Source: Treponema sp. (GTDB taxonomy: Bacteria; Spirochaetota; Spirochaetia; Treponematales; Breznakiellaceae). Taken from it: 9,460 nt of DNA. Positions 1 through 5,408 of this stretch are shown in pieces. The notes under the pieces are model-generated. The model ran no database searches. It saw only the letters and a program-made list of their open reading frames with translations, and was not told the DNA's origin. The position numbers were made by a program, and so were the translations under genes. The stretch is from positions 1 through 9,460 of the forward strand of contig JAIRMT010000016.1 in assembly GCA_031258505.1 (NCBI GenBank), in the 5' to 3' direction. How positions within the stretch are numbered: the stretch's first letter is position 1; each line of letters opens with the position of its first letter.

Positions 1-126
1 GGGAGCGTCCGCCGGTCGCGTTCGCGATTGGGAGCGTCCGCCGGTCGCGTTCGCGATTGGGAGCGTCCGCCGGTCGCGTTCGCGATTGGGAGCGTCCGCC
101 GGTCGCGTTCGCGATTGGAAGCGTTT
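1..126. repeat. 29-bp perfect tandem repeat array, cut by the window edge
   Basis: Four identical 29-bp units lie head to tail at 1-29, 30-58, 59-87 and 88-116. A degenerate start of a fifth follows at 117-126. Each unit begins GGGAGCGTCC and ends TTCGCGATT, and carries a small palindrome (TCGCG, TT, CGCGA). There are no spacers between copies. The first copy starts at base 1, so the array probably continues to the left. Neither strand of the unit contains TAA, TAG or TGA in any phase, including across the junction, so all six frames stay open through it. The identity of the copies suggests recent expansion or homogenisation. It lies inside the reading frame that starts at 150 on the minus strand. 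Confidence 0.95.
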
Positions 127-150
127 ATAGCAATAATGTGCGGCTGTCAT
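1..150 (-). CDS. Edge-truncated small repeat-encoded protein, function unknown
   Basis: I do not recognise this protein. The frame starts at an ATG on the minus strand (150-148) and stays open for all 50 codons to the window edge, so the C-terminus is missing. It begins MTAAHYCYKRF and then enters the 29-bp array. Because 29 is not a multiple of three, three DNA copies encode one 29-residue period (residue 12 matches residue 41), rich in Arg, Pro and Ala. No signal peptide or membrane segment is visible. The case for a real gene is its start region: an AAAGGAGG Shine-Dalgarno (162-155) four bases before the ATG, and a TTGACA/TATCGT promoter with a 17-bp spacer at 223-195. The case against is that the array is stop-free in every frame, so openness alone proves nothing. 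It is codirectional with citXG, 192 bp downstream of its stop. It could instead be a leader peptide or a repeat element carrying its own promoter. Confidence 0.5.
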   Translation of the reverse strand, partial: MTAAHYCYKRFQSRTRPADAPNRERDRRTLPIANATGGRSQSRTRPADAP

Positions 151-154
151 GGCT

Positions 155-162
155 CCTCCTTT
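155..162 (-). promoter_or_regulatory. Strong Shine-Dalgarno for the ATG at 150
   Basis: On the minus strand the sequence reads AAAGGAGG, then AGCC, then ATG. This is a near-perfect complement to the 16S rRNA tail at workable spacing. It fixes the start of the repeat-encoded frame and is the strongest-looking ribosome binding site in the window. Confidence 0.65.
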
Positions 163-194
163 CTGTACTTTCCACCCCAGCAAACATTAAAAGT

Positions 195-223
195 ACGATA
201 ACGCGCATTGCACAGAATGTCAA
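195..223 (-). promoter_or_regulatory. Sigma-70-type promoter firing leftward into the repeat gene
   Basis: On the minus strand a perfect -35 box TTGACA (223-218) is followed by a 17-bp spacer (217-201) and a -10 box TATCGT (200-195, four of six consensus bases). An A/T-rich stretch lies upstream of the -35 (about 240-260), as expected for an UP-like element. The transcript would start near 188 and run through the Shine-Dalgarno at 162-155. The assignment is from sequence pattern only. Confidence 0.55.
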
Positions 224-235
224 TATCGCGCATTG
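202..235 (-). promoter_or_regulatory. Pair of 9-bp direct repeats, candidate operator
   Basis: The 9-mer CAATGCGCG (minus strand) occurs at 235-227 and again at 210-202, 25 bp apart from start to start. One copy abuts the upstream side of the -35 box and the other fills the spacer between -35 and -10. That is a typical position for a repressor or activator site. No known operator consensus is recognised, so this is inference from position and exact repetition. Confidence 0.35.
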
Positions 236-342
236 TCTCATTTTGAAAAAATAACCTAATCAAGGAATGAAAAAGCGCTTGCCAGAGCAGGTTCGTTATG
301 GAAAGAGAAGCCGACTGTCTTGGTGTCTGGACTTTTAACAGT

Positions 343-1779
343 CTAGTCATCTTTCGCTCCCAAGCGGCATTGAAGGAGCAGGTGAAGGAAAAAGGTAAGT
401 CCCAGGAGGTCTGCGGAACCACCGGGGCTGATGTTCTTCTCTATAAACTCCCGGTCAAGCTGCCGGGCTTTTTCTATCGCGGCCAGAGGATTCGGGTTGC
501 CATTCAGGAATTCCAGCAGGTCATCTTGAATGGCGCGGAGGGTTTGCACGTCTGAGCGATGAATGATGTTGGTATCGTCTATCCGGGCTAAAAGGCCGAG
601 TAGTATGACGATTCCCGCGTCATTGAAACTTACGCCCTGTTCCCGCATACGTACCAGTTGAGGAAGGGAATAATCCCTGACACTGGGGAAACCTCGGGCT
701 GCTTCTCCCCGTATGCCGGCTATGCCCTGTGAACGGTAGATCGCTTCCCCGTGGGAAAGAACCGGACGTGTACCGACAAAATCAGCTTCGAGGTTCCGCG
801 TCATACTTTGGCATAGGCTGAAAAGCGCGTCCGCTGGCGGCTGTTCATGGTCATAAAACAAGAAACCATAGGCGGCGCTTATTACTCCCAGTGAAAAAAT
901 CATCCCCCGGTGAGTGTTGGCTCCCGAGGCTTCCCGCATCCGCTCTTCAGCGATCCTGCCCCCTTGACGAAGGGATTCAAACAAAACTAAGCCCCCATCA
1001 TCATCCGCCTTTTCCCGGTAATCAAAACCCGCAGCAGCACAATCCGCGAAGAAGGGAACTATCGCAGCAGTGGAATTGATAAAGGAAAAGAAATCCATGT
1101 CCCCGTGGGCTCCGTTGTGAAAGCGGTCTACCAGCCCCGGTTTGGGGCTTACCGCTGCCTCGTAGAGCAGAGCTTTGAAAGCCGCCTCCTGAATCCTTTC
1201 CTCCAGTGTTTTCCTGAAAAAGCCTCCCATGATGCTTAAGACTGCCCGGGTCAGTTCTTCGCGGGAGTGGGCATGACTTCTGGCGCAGCAGAAGGGGTCT
1301 CCGCCGCAGATGAGACAGGCCCTTCCGTGACCGCCGCCATCCTGCCGGGAAATTTTTTCTCCCTGTCCATTAAAAACATCAATATCAAAGAGCCGCCCCA
1401 GATCATGGCGTTCTTCGGTCCAAGTTCCCAGATGTTTAAGGCGCTCCCCAGTTTCCCCAGCAACCATAAGACCAGTATAGCCGCACTTTTCTTCAATTCG
1501 CTCCTCATGAAGCACGGCTATGCCTTCGCTCCGCAAAAGGTGGGGGAAAAAATCCATCTCTTCACGAAAGGTTCGAAGCGCCCAGGGGAAGTGTTTGTAT
1601 TCCCCTGGAATATTGAGGGAGAGGGAAACCAGAGTAGCCTGACCCAAGGCTTCGCTGTTTCCCGCGCTGGAGCAAAACCGGGCGAGGAGTTCCTCCTGCC
1701 TCTTTTTCCGGTCCTCCCGGAAATCAAGAACCTCTTGCAAGGTAACTTTGGAACAATTTTGAAAGGGGTCTTTGCTCAT
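343..1779 (-). CDS. citXG: Fused CitX-CitG: citrate lyase prosthetic-group transferase and synthase
   Basis: A 478-residue bifunctional protein. The N-terminal part (about 1-185) matches CitX, which transfers the 2'-(5''-triphosphoribosyl)-3'-dephospho-CoA group to apo-citrate lyase acyl carrier protein. Its signatures are GRLFDIDVF (128-136) and the Cys/His-rich stretch RACLICGG...CARSHAHS (153-172). The C-terminal part (about 195-478) matches CitG, which makes that group from ATP and dephospho-CoA. Its motifs are SPKPGLVDRF plus NGAHGDMD (211-229), GANTHRGMIFSLG (286-298), LSHGE (341-345) and SPGGSADLLG (451-460). Both halves look complete. The ATG overlaps the citC stop by 4 bp and is preceded by GGAGG, implying translational coupling. 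The stop is TAG at 345-343. Fused forms are known in other citrate-fermenting bacteria. The protein is presumed cytoplasmic, and no citDEF lies beside it in this window. Confidence 0.92.
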   Translation of the reverse strand: MSKDPFQNCSKVTLQEVLDFREDRKKRQEELLARFCSSAGNSEALGQATLVSLSLNIPGEYKHFPWALRTFREEMDFFPHLLRSEGIAVLHEERIEEKCGYTGLMVAGETGERLKHLGTWTEERHDLGRLFDIDVFNGQGEKISRQDGGGHGRACLICGGDPFCCARSHAHSREELTRAVLSIMGGFFRKTLEERIQEAAFKALLYEAAVSPKPGLVDRFHNGAHGDMDFFSFINSTAAIVPFFADCAAAGFDYREKADDDGGLVLFESLRQGGRIAEERMREASGANTHRGMIFSLGVISAAYGFLFYDHEQPPADALFSLCQSMTRNLEADFVGTRPVLSHGEAIYRSQGIAGIRGEAARGFPSVRDYSLPQLVRMREQGVSFNDAGIVILLGLLARIDDTNIIHRSDVQTLRAIQDDLLEFLNGNPNPLAAIEKARQLDREFIEKNISPGGSADLLGLTFFLHLLLQCRLGAKDD

Positions 1780-2813
1780 ATCTCGCCTCCGTACCGCTTC
1801 CGCAAATACTCCCAGGTTGTGAGAGGGACCAGTTTTCCAGCCTCCTGCAACCTGCCTTGGGTCAGCAATTCCCGGACCCGGCTGGCGCTTACCGGCGTTC
1901 CCTCCTGTTCAAGGCGTTGTATCTCCCGTACTTCGATCCCCCATGAAGGAAGGGATTCCTTCATTTGCCGGTTATACGCCCCAGTTATCGGGTCCATGGG
2001 TTCTTCTCCCACAAAACGCCGGGTGATTCCCAGTGGGCTGGCAAAACATTCCGCGAAGATTTTGAGATCCAGCAGGGCGTTTATCTGTTCCGCCCTGATC
2101 CGGTCCTTGATGAAATAATCCGGGAAAGTGGCTGCGGAAATAAGATAGGGACCAGAAGGATGAACCAGCGCGTTCTTTATATGGGCGGTTCCGGCTCTGG
2201 CAAGGCGCAGCCTATGCTCTGCGGGAAAGACGCTTTTTTCTTCGGAAACCACAAAAATATGCAAACAGCCACATTCAGCGGCAGCCCGCTCCGCCAAATA
2301 CTGATGCCCCAAGGTAAAGGGATTGCAGTTCATCACAATAGCGCCCGTTGTCATGCCCGTATCCGCGCCGGGTAGACCGCGTAAACCGCGTAAACCGCGT
2401 AAAACGTCCGGCTTTTCAAGGGCGGCCACAAAAGCGGCAACGCCGTTTTTCTTGTTTTCCATCAACAGAGCGTCATTGGTTTTTGTTATGGTGTAAAAAC
2501 TCAGGCCGCTGAATAAGGCTTCGTTTTCTGGCTTGGTAAAAAGAAACAGGTGAAAGACGCTGTTCCGGGCTGCTTCGTCAATAAGTCCGCTTACAATCCG
2601 GGCGGCAAGCCCCCTTTCTTGAACGTCCCGAGACACGGCAATACACTTGAGGATACCGCCGTCCAGAGAACCGCTCGCTACTATCTCGTCGTTTTCGATA
2701 AGACAGAGGGAGTAGGTGATCCGCTCATCATAGGCAAGTCCGTTCTGGGCGAGAAAGCCGCGAAGTTCCTTCAGGGCTTTTCCCCGAAAGGGATAACCAG
2801 TCCGTATATCCAT
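1776..2813 (-). CDS. citC: [Citrate (pro-3S)-lyase] ligase CitC
   Basis: A 345-residue protein of the usual CitC length. The enzyme uses ATP and acetate to acetylate the prosthetic-group thiol on the citrate lyase acyl carrier protein, switching the lyase on. The N-terminal region (about 1-130) resembles a GNAT acyltransferase fold, with CIAVSRDVQERGLAARIV at 57-74. The C-terminal half is a nucleotidyltransferase domain with the HxGH-type signature NPFTLGH (164-170) and a late VSASRVR motif (308-314). The two are joined by an unusual LRGLRGLRGLPG linker (138-149) encoded by 9-bp tandem repeats. The start is ATG at 2813 with AGGGGG six bases upstream. It is the first gene of a citC-citXG pair (4-bp ATGA overlap), and its leader probably contains the large inverted repeat at 2832-2977. 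Confidence 0.93.
   Translation of the reverse strand: MDIRTGYPFRGKALKELRGFLAQNGLAYDERITYSLCLIENDEIVASGSLDGGILKCIAVSRDVQERGLAARIVSGLIDEAARNSVFHLFLFTKPENEALFSGLSFYTITKTNDALLMENKKNGVAAFVAALEKPDVLRGLRGLRGLPGADTGMTTGAIVMNCNPFTLGHQYLAERAAAECGCLHIFVVSEEKSVFPAEHRLRLARAGTAHIKNALVHPSGPYLISAATFPDYFIKDRIRAEQINALLDLKIFAECFASPLGITRRFVGEEPMDPITGAYNRQMKESLPSWGIEVREIQRLEQEGTPVSASRVRELLTQGRLQEAGKLVPLTTWEYLRKRYGGEI
2372..2407 (-). repeat. In-frame 9-bp tandem repeat inside citC
   Basis: On the plus strand a 9-bp unit of the form GTAAACCGC occurs four times in a row: variant at 2372-2380, exact at 2381-2389 and 2390-2398, diverged at 2399-2407. It is in frame and encodes repeated Gly-Leu-Arg in the linker between the two CitC domains, so copy-number change would alter linker length without breaking the frame. 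Confidence 0.85.
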
Positions 2814-2831
2814 TATGCGCCCCCTGTTAGG

Positions 2832-2977
2832 ATCTCACCTTACGCGCCGGAAAGAAAAAGATCATCGAATGACGCGAATGAACGCGAATCTTCTTTAGAG
2901 AAAAGAAATATTCGCGTATCTTAGCGTCCATTCGATGACAAAATCTTACCACTTTTTCTTCCTGCGTAACATGAGAT
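2832..2977. repeat. 146-bp imperfect inverted repeat (long hairpin or MITE-like element)
   Basis: Four nested pairs of arms share one centre. ATCTCACCTTACGC (2832-2845) pairs with GCGTAACATGAGAT (2964-2977), 12 of 14. GGAAAGAAAAAG (2849-2860) pairs with CTTTTTCTTCC (2952-2962). TCATCGAATGACGC (2862-2875) pairs with GCGTCCATTCGATGA (2924-2938) with one bulge. ACGCGAAT (2882-2889) pairs exactly with ATTCGCGT (2910-2917). Together they fold the whole stretch into one long cruciform or RNA hairpin. The left end lies only 7 bp upstream of the citC Shine-Dalgarno. No target-site duplication or transposase is visible. Confidence 0.8.
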
Positions 2978-2983
2978 AGATGT

Positions 2984-3094
2984 CCTCTTAAGCGTAGTTA
3001 AGAGCGTCTCTTAAGCGTAGTTCAGATGGTCTCTTAAGCGTAGTTAAGAGCATCTCTTAAGCGTAAGTTAATAGCGTCTCTTATATGCTTAAGG
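2984..3094. repeat. 23-bp tandem repeats with internal palindromes
   Basis: Units lie at 2984-3006, 3007-3029, 3030-3052 and 3053-3076 (24 bp), with a broken fifth at 3077-3094. Each starts (T/C)CTCTTAAGCGTA. Units 1 and 3 hold a perfect 7-bp stem (CTCTTAA ... TTAAGAG) with a 6-base loop, while units 2 and 4 have decayed right arms. The right arm of one unit can also pair with the left arm of the next across a 3-base loop, so alternative hairpin sets compete. The array is unrelated in sequence to the 29-bp array at the left edge. Its role is unknown. Confidence 0.9.
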
Positions 3095-3215
3095 TCCGTA
3101 TACGCGCCGGGCGGCGGGACAATTTCTATACGGCGCTGAAGTACGCCTTTTGCCGGTTTCTCCATGAACACGGGGAGGCTTTTATCCTTTTTGTCTGGGG
3201 AGATGAGCCTGACAG

Positions 3216-3243
3216 GTGATACTTTGAATTGCTGATTTGTCTT
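3216..3243 (-). promoter_or_regulatory. Weak candidate promoter for citC
   Basis: On the minus strand AAGACA (3243-3238) and TATCAC (3221-3216) are separated by 16 bp, each with partial match to the -35 and -10 consensus. If used, it would give a citC leader of about 400 nt containing both repeat families. I found no better minus-strand pair upstream of citC, but the support is thin. Confidence 0.2.
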
Positions 3244-3251
3244 GAAAGGCC

Positions 3252-3279
3252 TTGACAATGTTGAGTGGTTTCGGATAAG
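3252..3279 (+). promoter_or_regulatory. Sigma-70-type promoter of the rimP-nusA-infB operon
   Basis: A perfect -35 TTGACA (3252-3257) is followed by a 16-bp spacer and GATAAG (3274-3279, four of six consensus bases) as -10. The expected start is near 3286, giving a leader of about 75 nt before rimP. Its place upstream of the first gene of the operon supports the call. Confidence 0.6.
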
Positions 3280-3313
3280 GTTCGAGCGACAGTCGGAGAT
3301 TCATTGAAGCAAC

Positions 3314-3343
3314 AAAGGGTCGTTCGGCGACCCTTTTCTATTA
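3314..3343 (+). terminator. Terminator-like hairpin in the rimP leader, possible attenuator
   Basis: AAAGGGTCG (3314-3322) and CGACCCTTT (3328-3336) form a perfect 9-bp stem with a TTCGG loop, followed by a T-rich run (3334-3343). This is the form of an intrinsic terminator, but it sits between the promoter and rimP, about 20 bases before the start codon. It would therefore act within the leader, as an attenuator or as the 3' end of a short leader RNA. Enterobacterial nusA operons are known to be controlled by leader termination, which makes the idea reasonable here. Confidence 0.65.
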
Positions 3344-3361
3344 TCACTAAAAAGGAAGTGT

Positions 3362-3814
3362 ATGCGATTTACTCCAAGAGAAGTGGACCCCTTGTTTGAC
3401 TCGGTTGAAGCGGTAACGCGCGGACTGGGCTTATCCCTCATTGAGCTGTCCGTGTCTCGGCACAAGGGGAGCGTGCAGGTTAGGGCTACGGTTTATAAAG
3501 CAGGAAGTGTGGGGCTTGAAGATTGCTCGCGGGCGCATCGCGCGATGTTACCCCGTCTGGAACTGGCCTTTCCTGAGGCGGAACTCTTTGTAGAGGTCTC
3601 GTCGCCCGGTATTGATCGCACTATAAAGGATGCTTCTGAATTTGCGTATTACAAGGGGCGCTGGGTGAAGTGTTATAGGACCGATATTTCCGAATGGTCG
3701 CGTGGCGTTCTTGTTGATGCTGACGAAAAGCGTCTAGTGTTAAGCGCCGATGGAAAAGCCAGTGATATACCCTATAGTGTTATCGCTAAGGCGAAGTTGG
3801 ATTGGGAGGTGTAA
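3362..3814 (+). CDS. rimP: Ribosome maturation factor RimP
   Basis: A 150-residue cytoplasmic protein needed for maturation of the 30S ribosomal subunit, where the family acts early in small-subunit assembly. The N-terminal alpha/beta domain (about 1-85) ends in the family signature VSSPGIDR (79-86). The C-terminal part (about 92-150) fits the SM-like beta-barrel, beginning EFAYYKGRWVK (93-103). Length is normal for the family. The ATG at 3362 follows AAAGGAAG (3351-3358). It is first in the operon, 4 bp before the preferred nusA start, so the two genes are likely translationally coupled. Expression probably depends on the promoter at 3252 and the leader hairpin at 3314. Confidence 0.93.
   Translation: MRFTPREVDPLFDSVEAVTRGLGLSLIELSVSRHKGSVQVRATVYKAGSVGLEDCSRAHRAMLPRLELAFPEAELFVEVSSPGIDRTIKDASEFAYYKGRWVKCYRTDISEWSRGVLVDADEKRLVLSADGKASDIPYSVIAKAKLDWEV
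3804..3809 (+). promoter_or_regulatory. Ribosome binding site deciding the nusA start
   Basis: GGGAGG lies within the last rimP codons. It is 9 bases before GTG 3819 and 21 bases before ATG 3831. Normal spacing favours the GTG. Confidence 0.55.
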
Positions 3815-3818
3815 GTTC

Positions 3819-5357
3819 GTGGCAATCAATATGTCGGAAGTAATCCTCCAGCTCATGCATGACCGGAATATGCCGGAGGATCTCATCCTGCGGACTATCG
3901 AAGAAACCCTTCTCGCGGCTTATAAACGCCGCTATGGAGGTGTGGAGAACGCGATTGTCCGATTCAATGATGAGCGGGAAGTTTCGATTCACGCGAAGAA
4001 GAAAATTGTTAATGGCGAAGAGGACGGCGTTGATCCTTTATGGGAGTTAGACATTATGGAAGCGCGGGAACTCAATCCTGACGCGGAAGTGGGAGATGAG
4101 ATTCTGATCGAGATTGATCCCAAAAAAGAGTTTGACCGGATTTCCGTGCAGATTGGCAAGCAAACCGCCCGCCAGTCCCTGCGAGAGATACAGAAGGATA
4201 GCCTCTATTCCGAATATCGTGATAAGGTTGGTGAGCTTATCATCGGCTATTACCAGAGGGAACGAAACGGGACTATCTATGTGGACCTGGGTAAAATGGA
4301 AGGGATACTGCCCCGAAAGTACCAGTCGCCGCGTGAAAGTTACCATACGAATGATCGGATCAAGGCGCTTATCACAGAGGTGAACAAGACGCAGTCCAGT
4401 TGCCAGGTGGTGCTTTCACGAACCCATACGGATTTTGTGCGGGGGTTGTTCGAGCAGGAGGTGCCGGAAATTTATGATAAGACAGTGGAGATTCATAAGA
4501 TCGTACGTGAACCTGGGTATCGAACCAAGCTTGCGGTATATTCTAACCGCGAGGAAGTAGACCCGGTGGGCGCTTGTGTTGGGCCAAAGGGTGGACGAAT
4601 TCAGACGGTTATCAAGGAGCTTGAGGGTGAAAAGATCGATGTTCTCAAGTATGATCCGGATCCAAGGCGTTTTATCAAAAACGCGCTTTCTCCCGCTGAG
4701 GTACGGGATGTAATCATCCTTGATGAGAGTAAACATCAGGCTTTGGCAGTGGTGAGCGATTCCCAGCTTTCCCTTGCCATTGGCAAGCAGGGTCTGAATG
4801 TGCGGCTTGCCAACCGGCTTGTGGACTGGAATATCGACGTGAAGACCGACGCTCAGTTCGCGGAGATGGACGTTGCCACTGAATCGCGGCGCGCTGTCTC
4901 GGCCTTGTTTGGCGAAACCGACAACTACGGGGAGCTTTCCCGTATCTCTGAACTGCCTGGTGTGGATCAGGCTGTTGTTAACGCCCTGTTGGAAAACGGT
5001 ACGGACTTTATTCAGGACTTCCTTGAGCTTTCAGAAGAAGGTATGAAGAACTTACCGAATATCAATGCGGAACAGCTTGATACCCTGCGTAAGCTCATTG
5101 ATGAGTACGTTGTGCTTGTGGAAGAAGAGGAAGACGAAAGCGTGTCCGATGATAATGAAGAGAGCGGGAATGTTGGTAGTGCTAAAACCGAAGCTGATGA
5201 GAACGCGGCTGAACTGGAAGTGGCCGTTTCCGGTAGCGCTGAAAACGAAGAGGTTGAGGAATATGAGTGCCCTGAATGTGGCGCGAAGATAACGCTGGAC
5301 ATGACAAATTGTCCGAATTGCGGTGTCGGATTGAGCTTTGAATTCGAAGACGAATGA
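3819..5357 (+). CDS. nusA: Transcription factor NusA with C-terminal zinc ribbon
   Basis: A 512-residue RNA-polymerase-binding factor that modulates pausing, termination and antitermination. Domains in order are: polymerase-binding N-terminal domain (about 1-130); S1 domain (about 134-200, with GTIYVDLGKMEGILP); KH1 (about 228-280, GPKGGRI at 255-261); KH2 (about 300-345, GKQG at 322-325); a helix-hairpin-helix region (371-428, two GxxxL/LPxI-like turns); a highly acidic linker (431-483); and a CxxC-10-CxxC zinc ribbon (Cys 484, 487, 498, 501). I chose GTG 3819 because GGGAGG lies 9 bases upstream. ATG 3831, giving MSEVILQLMHD, is the alternative. A longer in-frame extension to 3750 would lie inside rimP and is unlikely. 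The zinc ribbon is not part of E. coli NusA. infB follows after 51 bp, with no ylxR or ylxQ between. Confidence 0.95.
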   Translation: MAINMSEVILQLMHDRNMPEDLILRTIEETLLAAYKRRYGGVENAIVRFNDEREVSIHAKKKIVNGEEDGVDPLWELDIMEARELNPDAEVGDEILIEIDPKKEFDRISVQIGKQTARQSLREIQKDSLYSEYRDKVGELIIGYYQRERNGTIYVDLGKMEGILPRKYQSPRESYHTNDRIKALITEVNKTQSSCQVVLSRTHTDFVRGLFEQEVPEIYDKTVEIHKIVREPGYRTKLAVYSNREEVDPVGACVGPKGGRIQTVIKELEGEKIDVLKYDPDPRRFIKNALSPAEVRDVIILDESKHQALAVVSDSQLSLAIGKQGLNVRLANRLVDWNIDVKTDAQFAEMDVATESRRAVSALFGETDNYGELSRISELPGVDQAVVNALLENGTDFIQDFLELSEEGMKNLPNINAEQLDTLRKLIDEYVVLVEEEEDESVSDDNEESGNVGSAKTEADENAAELEVAVSGSAENEEVEEYECPECGAKITLDMTNCPNCGVGLSFEFEDE

Positions 5358-5408
5358 GCCGGTAGCGGCGCGCGTCTTGAAAGTTATAAGGTAAGATAAA
5401 GGTGGAAC

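Larger units (their letters stand above)
2814..3361. other. Intergenic region between divergent cit and rimP operons
   Basis: This 548-bp stretch has no convincing gene. From left to right it holds the citC Shine-Dalgarno (2820-2825), a 146-bp inverted repeat (2832-2977), 23-bp hairpin-forming tandem repeats (2984-3094), an unassigned stretch (3095-3215), a weak candidate minus-strand promoter (3216-3243), the plus-strand rimP promoter (3252-3279) and a terminator-like leader hairpin (3314-3343). A minus-strand frame at 3034-3258 needs a TTG start inside the rimP -35 box and has no Shine-Dalgarno, so I do not call it. A gene remnant in 3095-3215 cannot be excluded. Confidence 0.7.

Noticed and set aside
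1..126. CRISPR array, because the repeat unit is 29 bp
   Set aside because: Copies are directly abutting with no spacers, and no cas gene is nearby.
57..254. Plus-strand reading frame through the repeats
   Set aside because: It lacks an ATG start and a Shine-Dalgarno, is open only because the repeats have no stops, and runs against the well-signalled minus-strand start at 150.
313..343. Possible citXG terminator (GACTGT with ACAGTC)
   Set aside because: The stem is only 6-7 bp, the loop is about 17-19 bases, and no T-run follows on the minus strand.
147..422. Minus-strand reading frame across the end of citXG
   Set aside because: It overlaps the conserved citXG tail in another frame, includes the promoter region at 195-223, and its protein resembles nothing I know.
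2841..3110. Direct repeat TACGCGCCGG at 2841-2850 and 3101-3110 flanking both repeat elements
   Set aside because: Ten bases shared in a GC-rich setting can arise by chance, and the flanking bases do not extend the match enough to call it an insertion footprint.
3132..3152. Hairpin GGCG ... CGCC followed by TTTT
   Set aside because: A 4-bp stem with an 8-base loop is too weak to call a terminator.
3034..3258. Minus-strand 74-residue reading frame
   Set aside because: It needs a TTG start inside the rimP -35 box, has no Shine-Dalgarno, and its end is made of the 23-bp repeats.
3281..3361. tRNA gene ahead of rimP, as in the E. coli metY-rimP-nusA operon
   Set aside because: No cloverleaf, no T-loop GTTCRA-type arm with matching acceptor stem, and the space is too short once the hairpin is set aside.
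3750..3818. Extended N-terminus of nusA starting at 3750
   Set aside because: It would lie wholly in rimP, adds residues unlike any NusA N-terminus, and ignores the ribosome binding site at 3804-3809.
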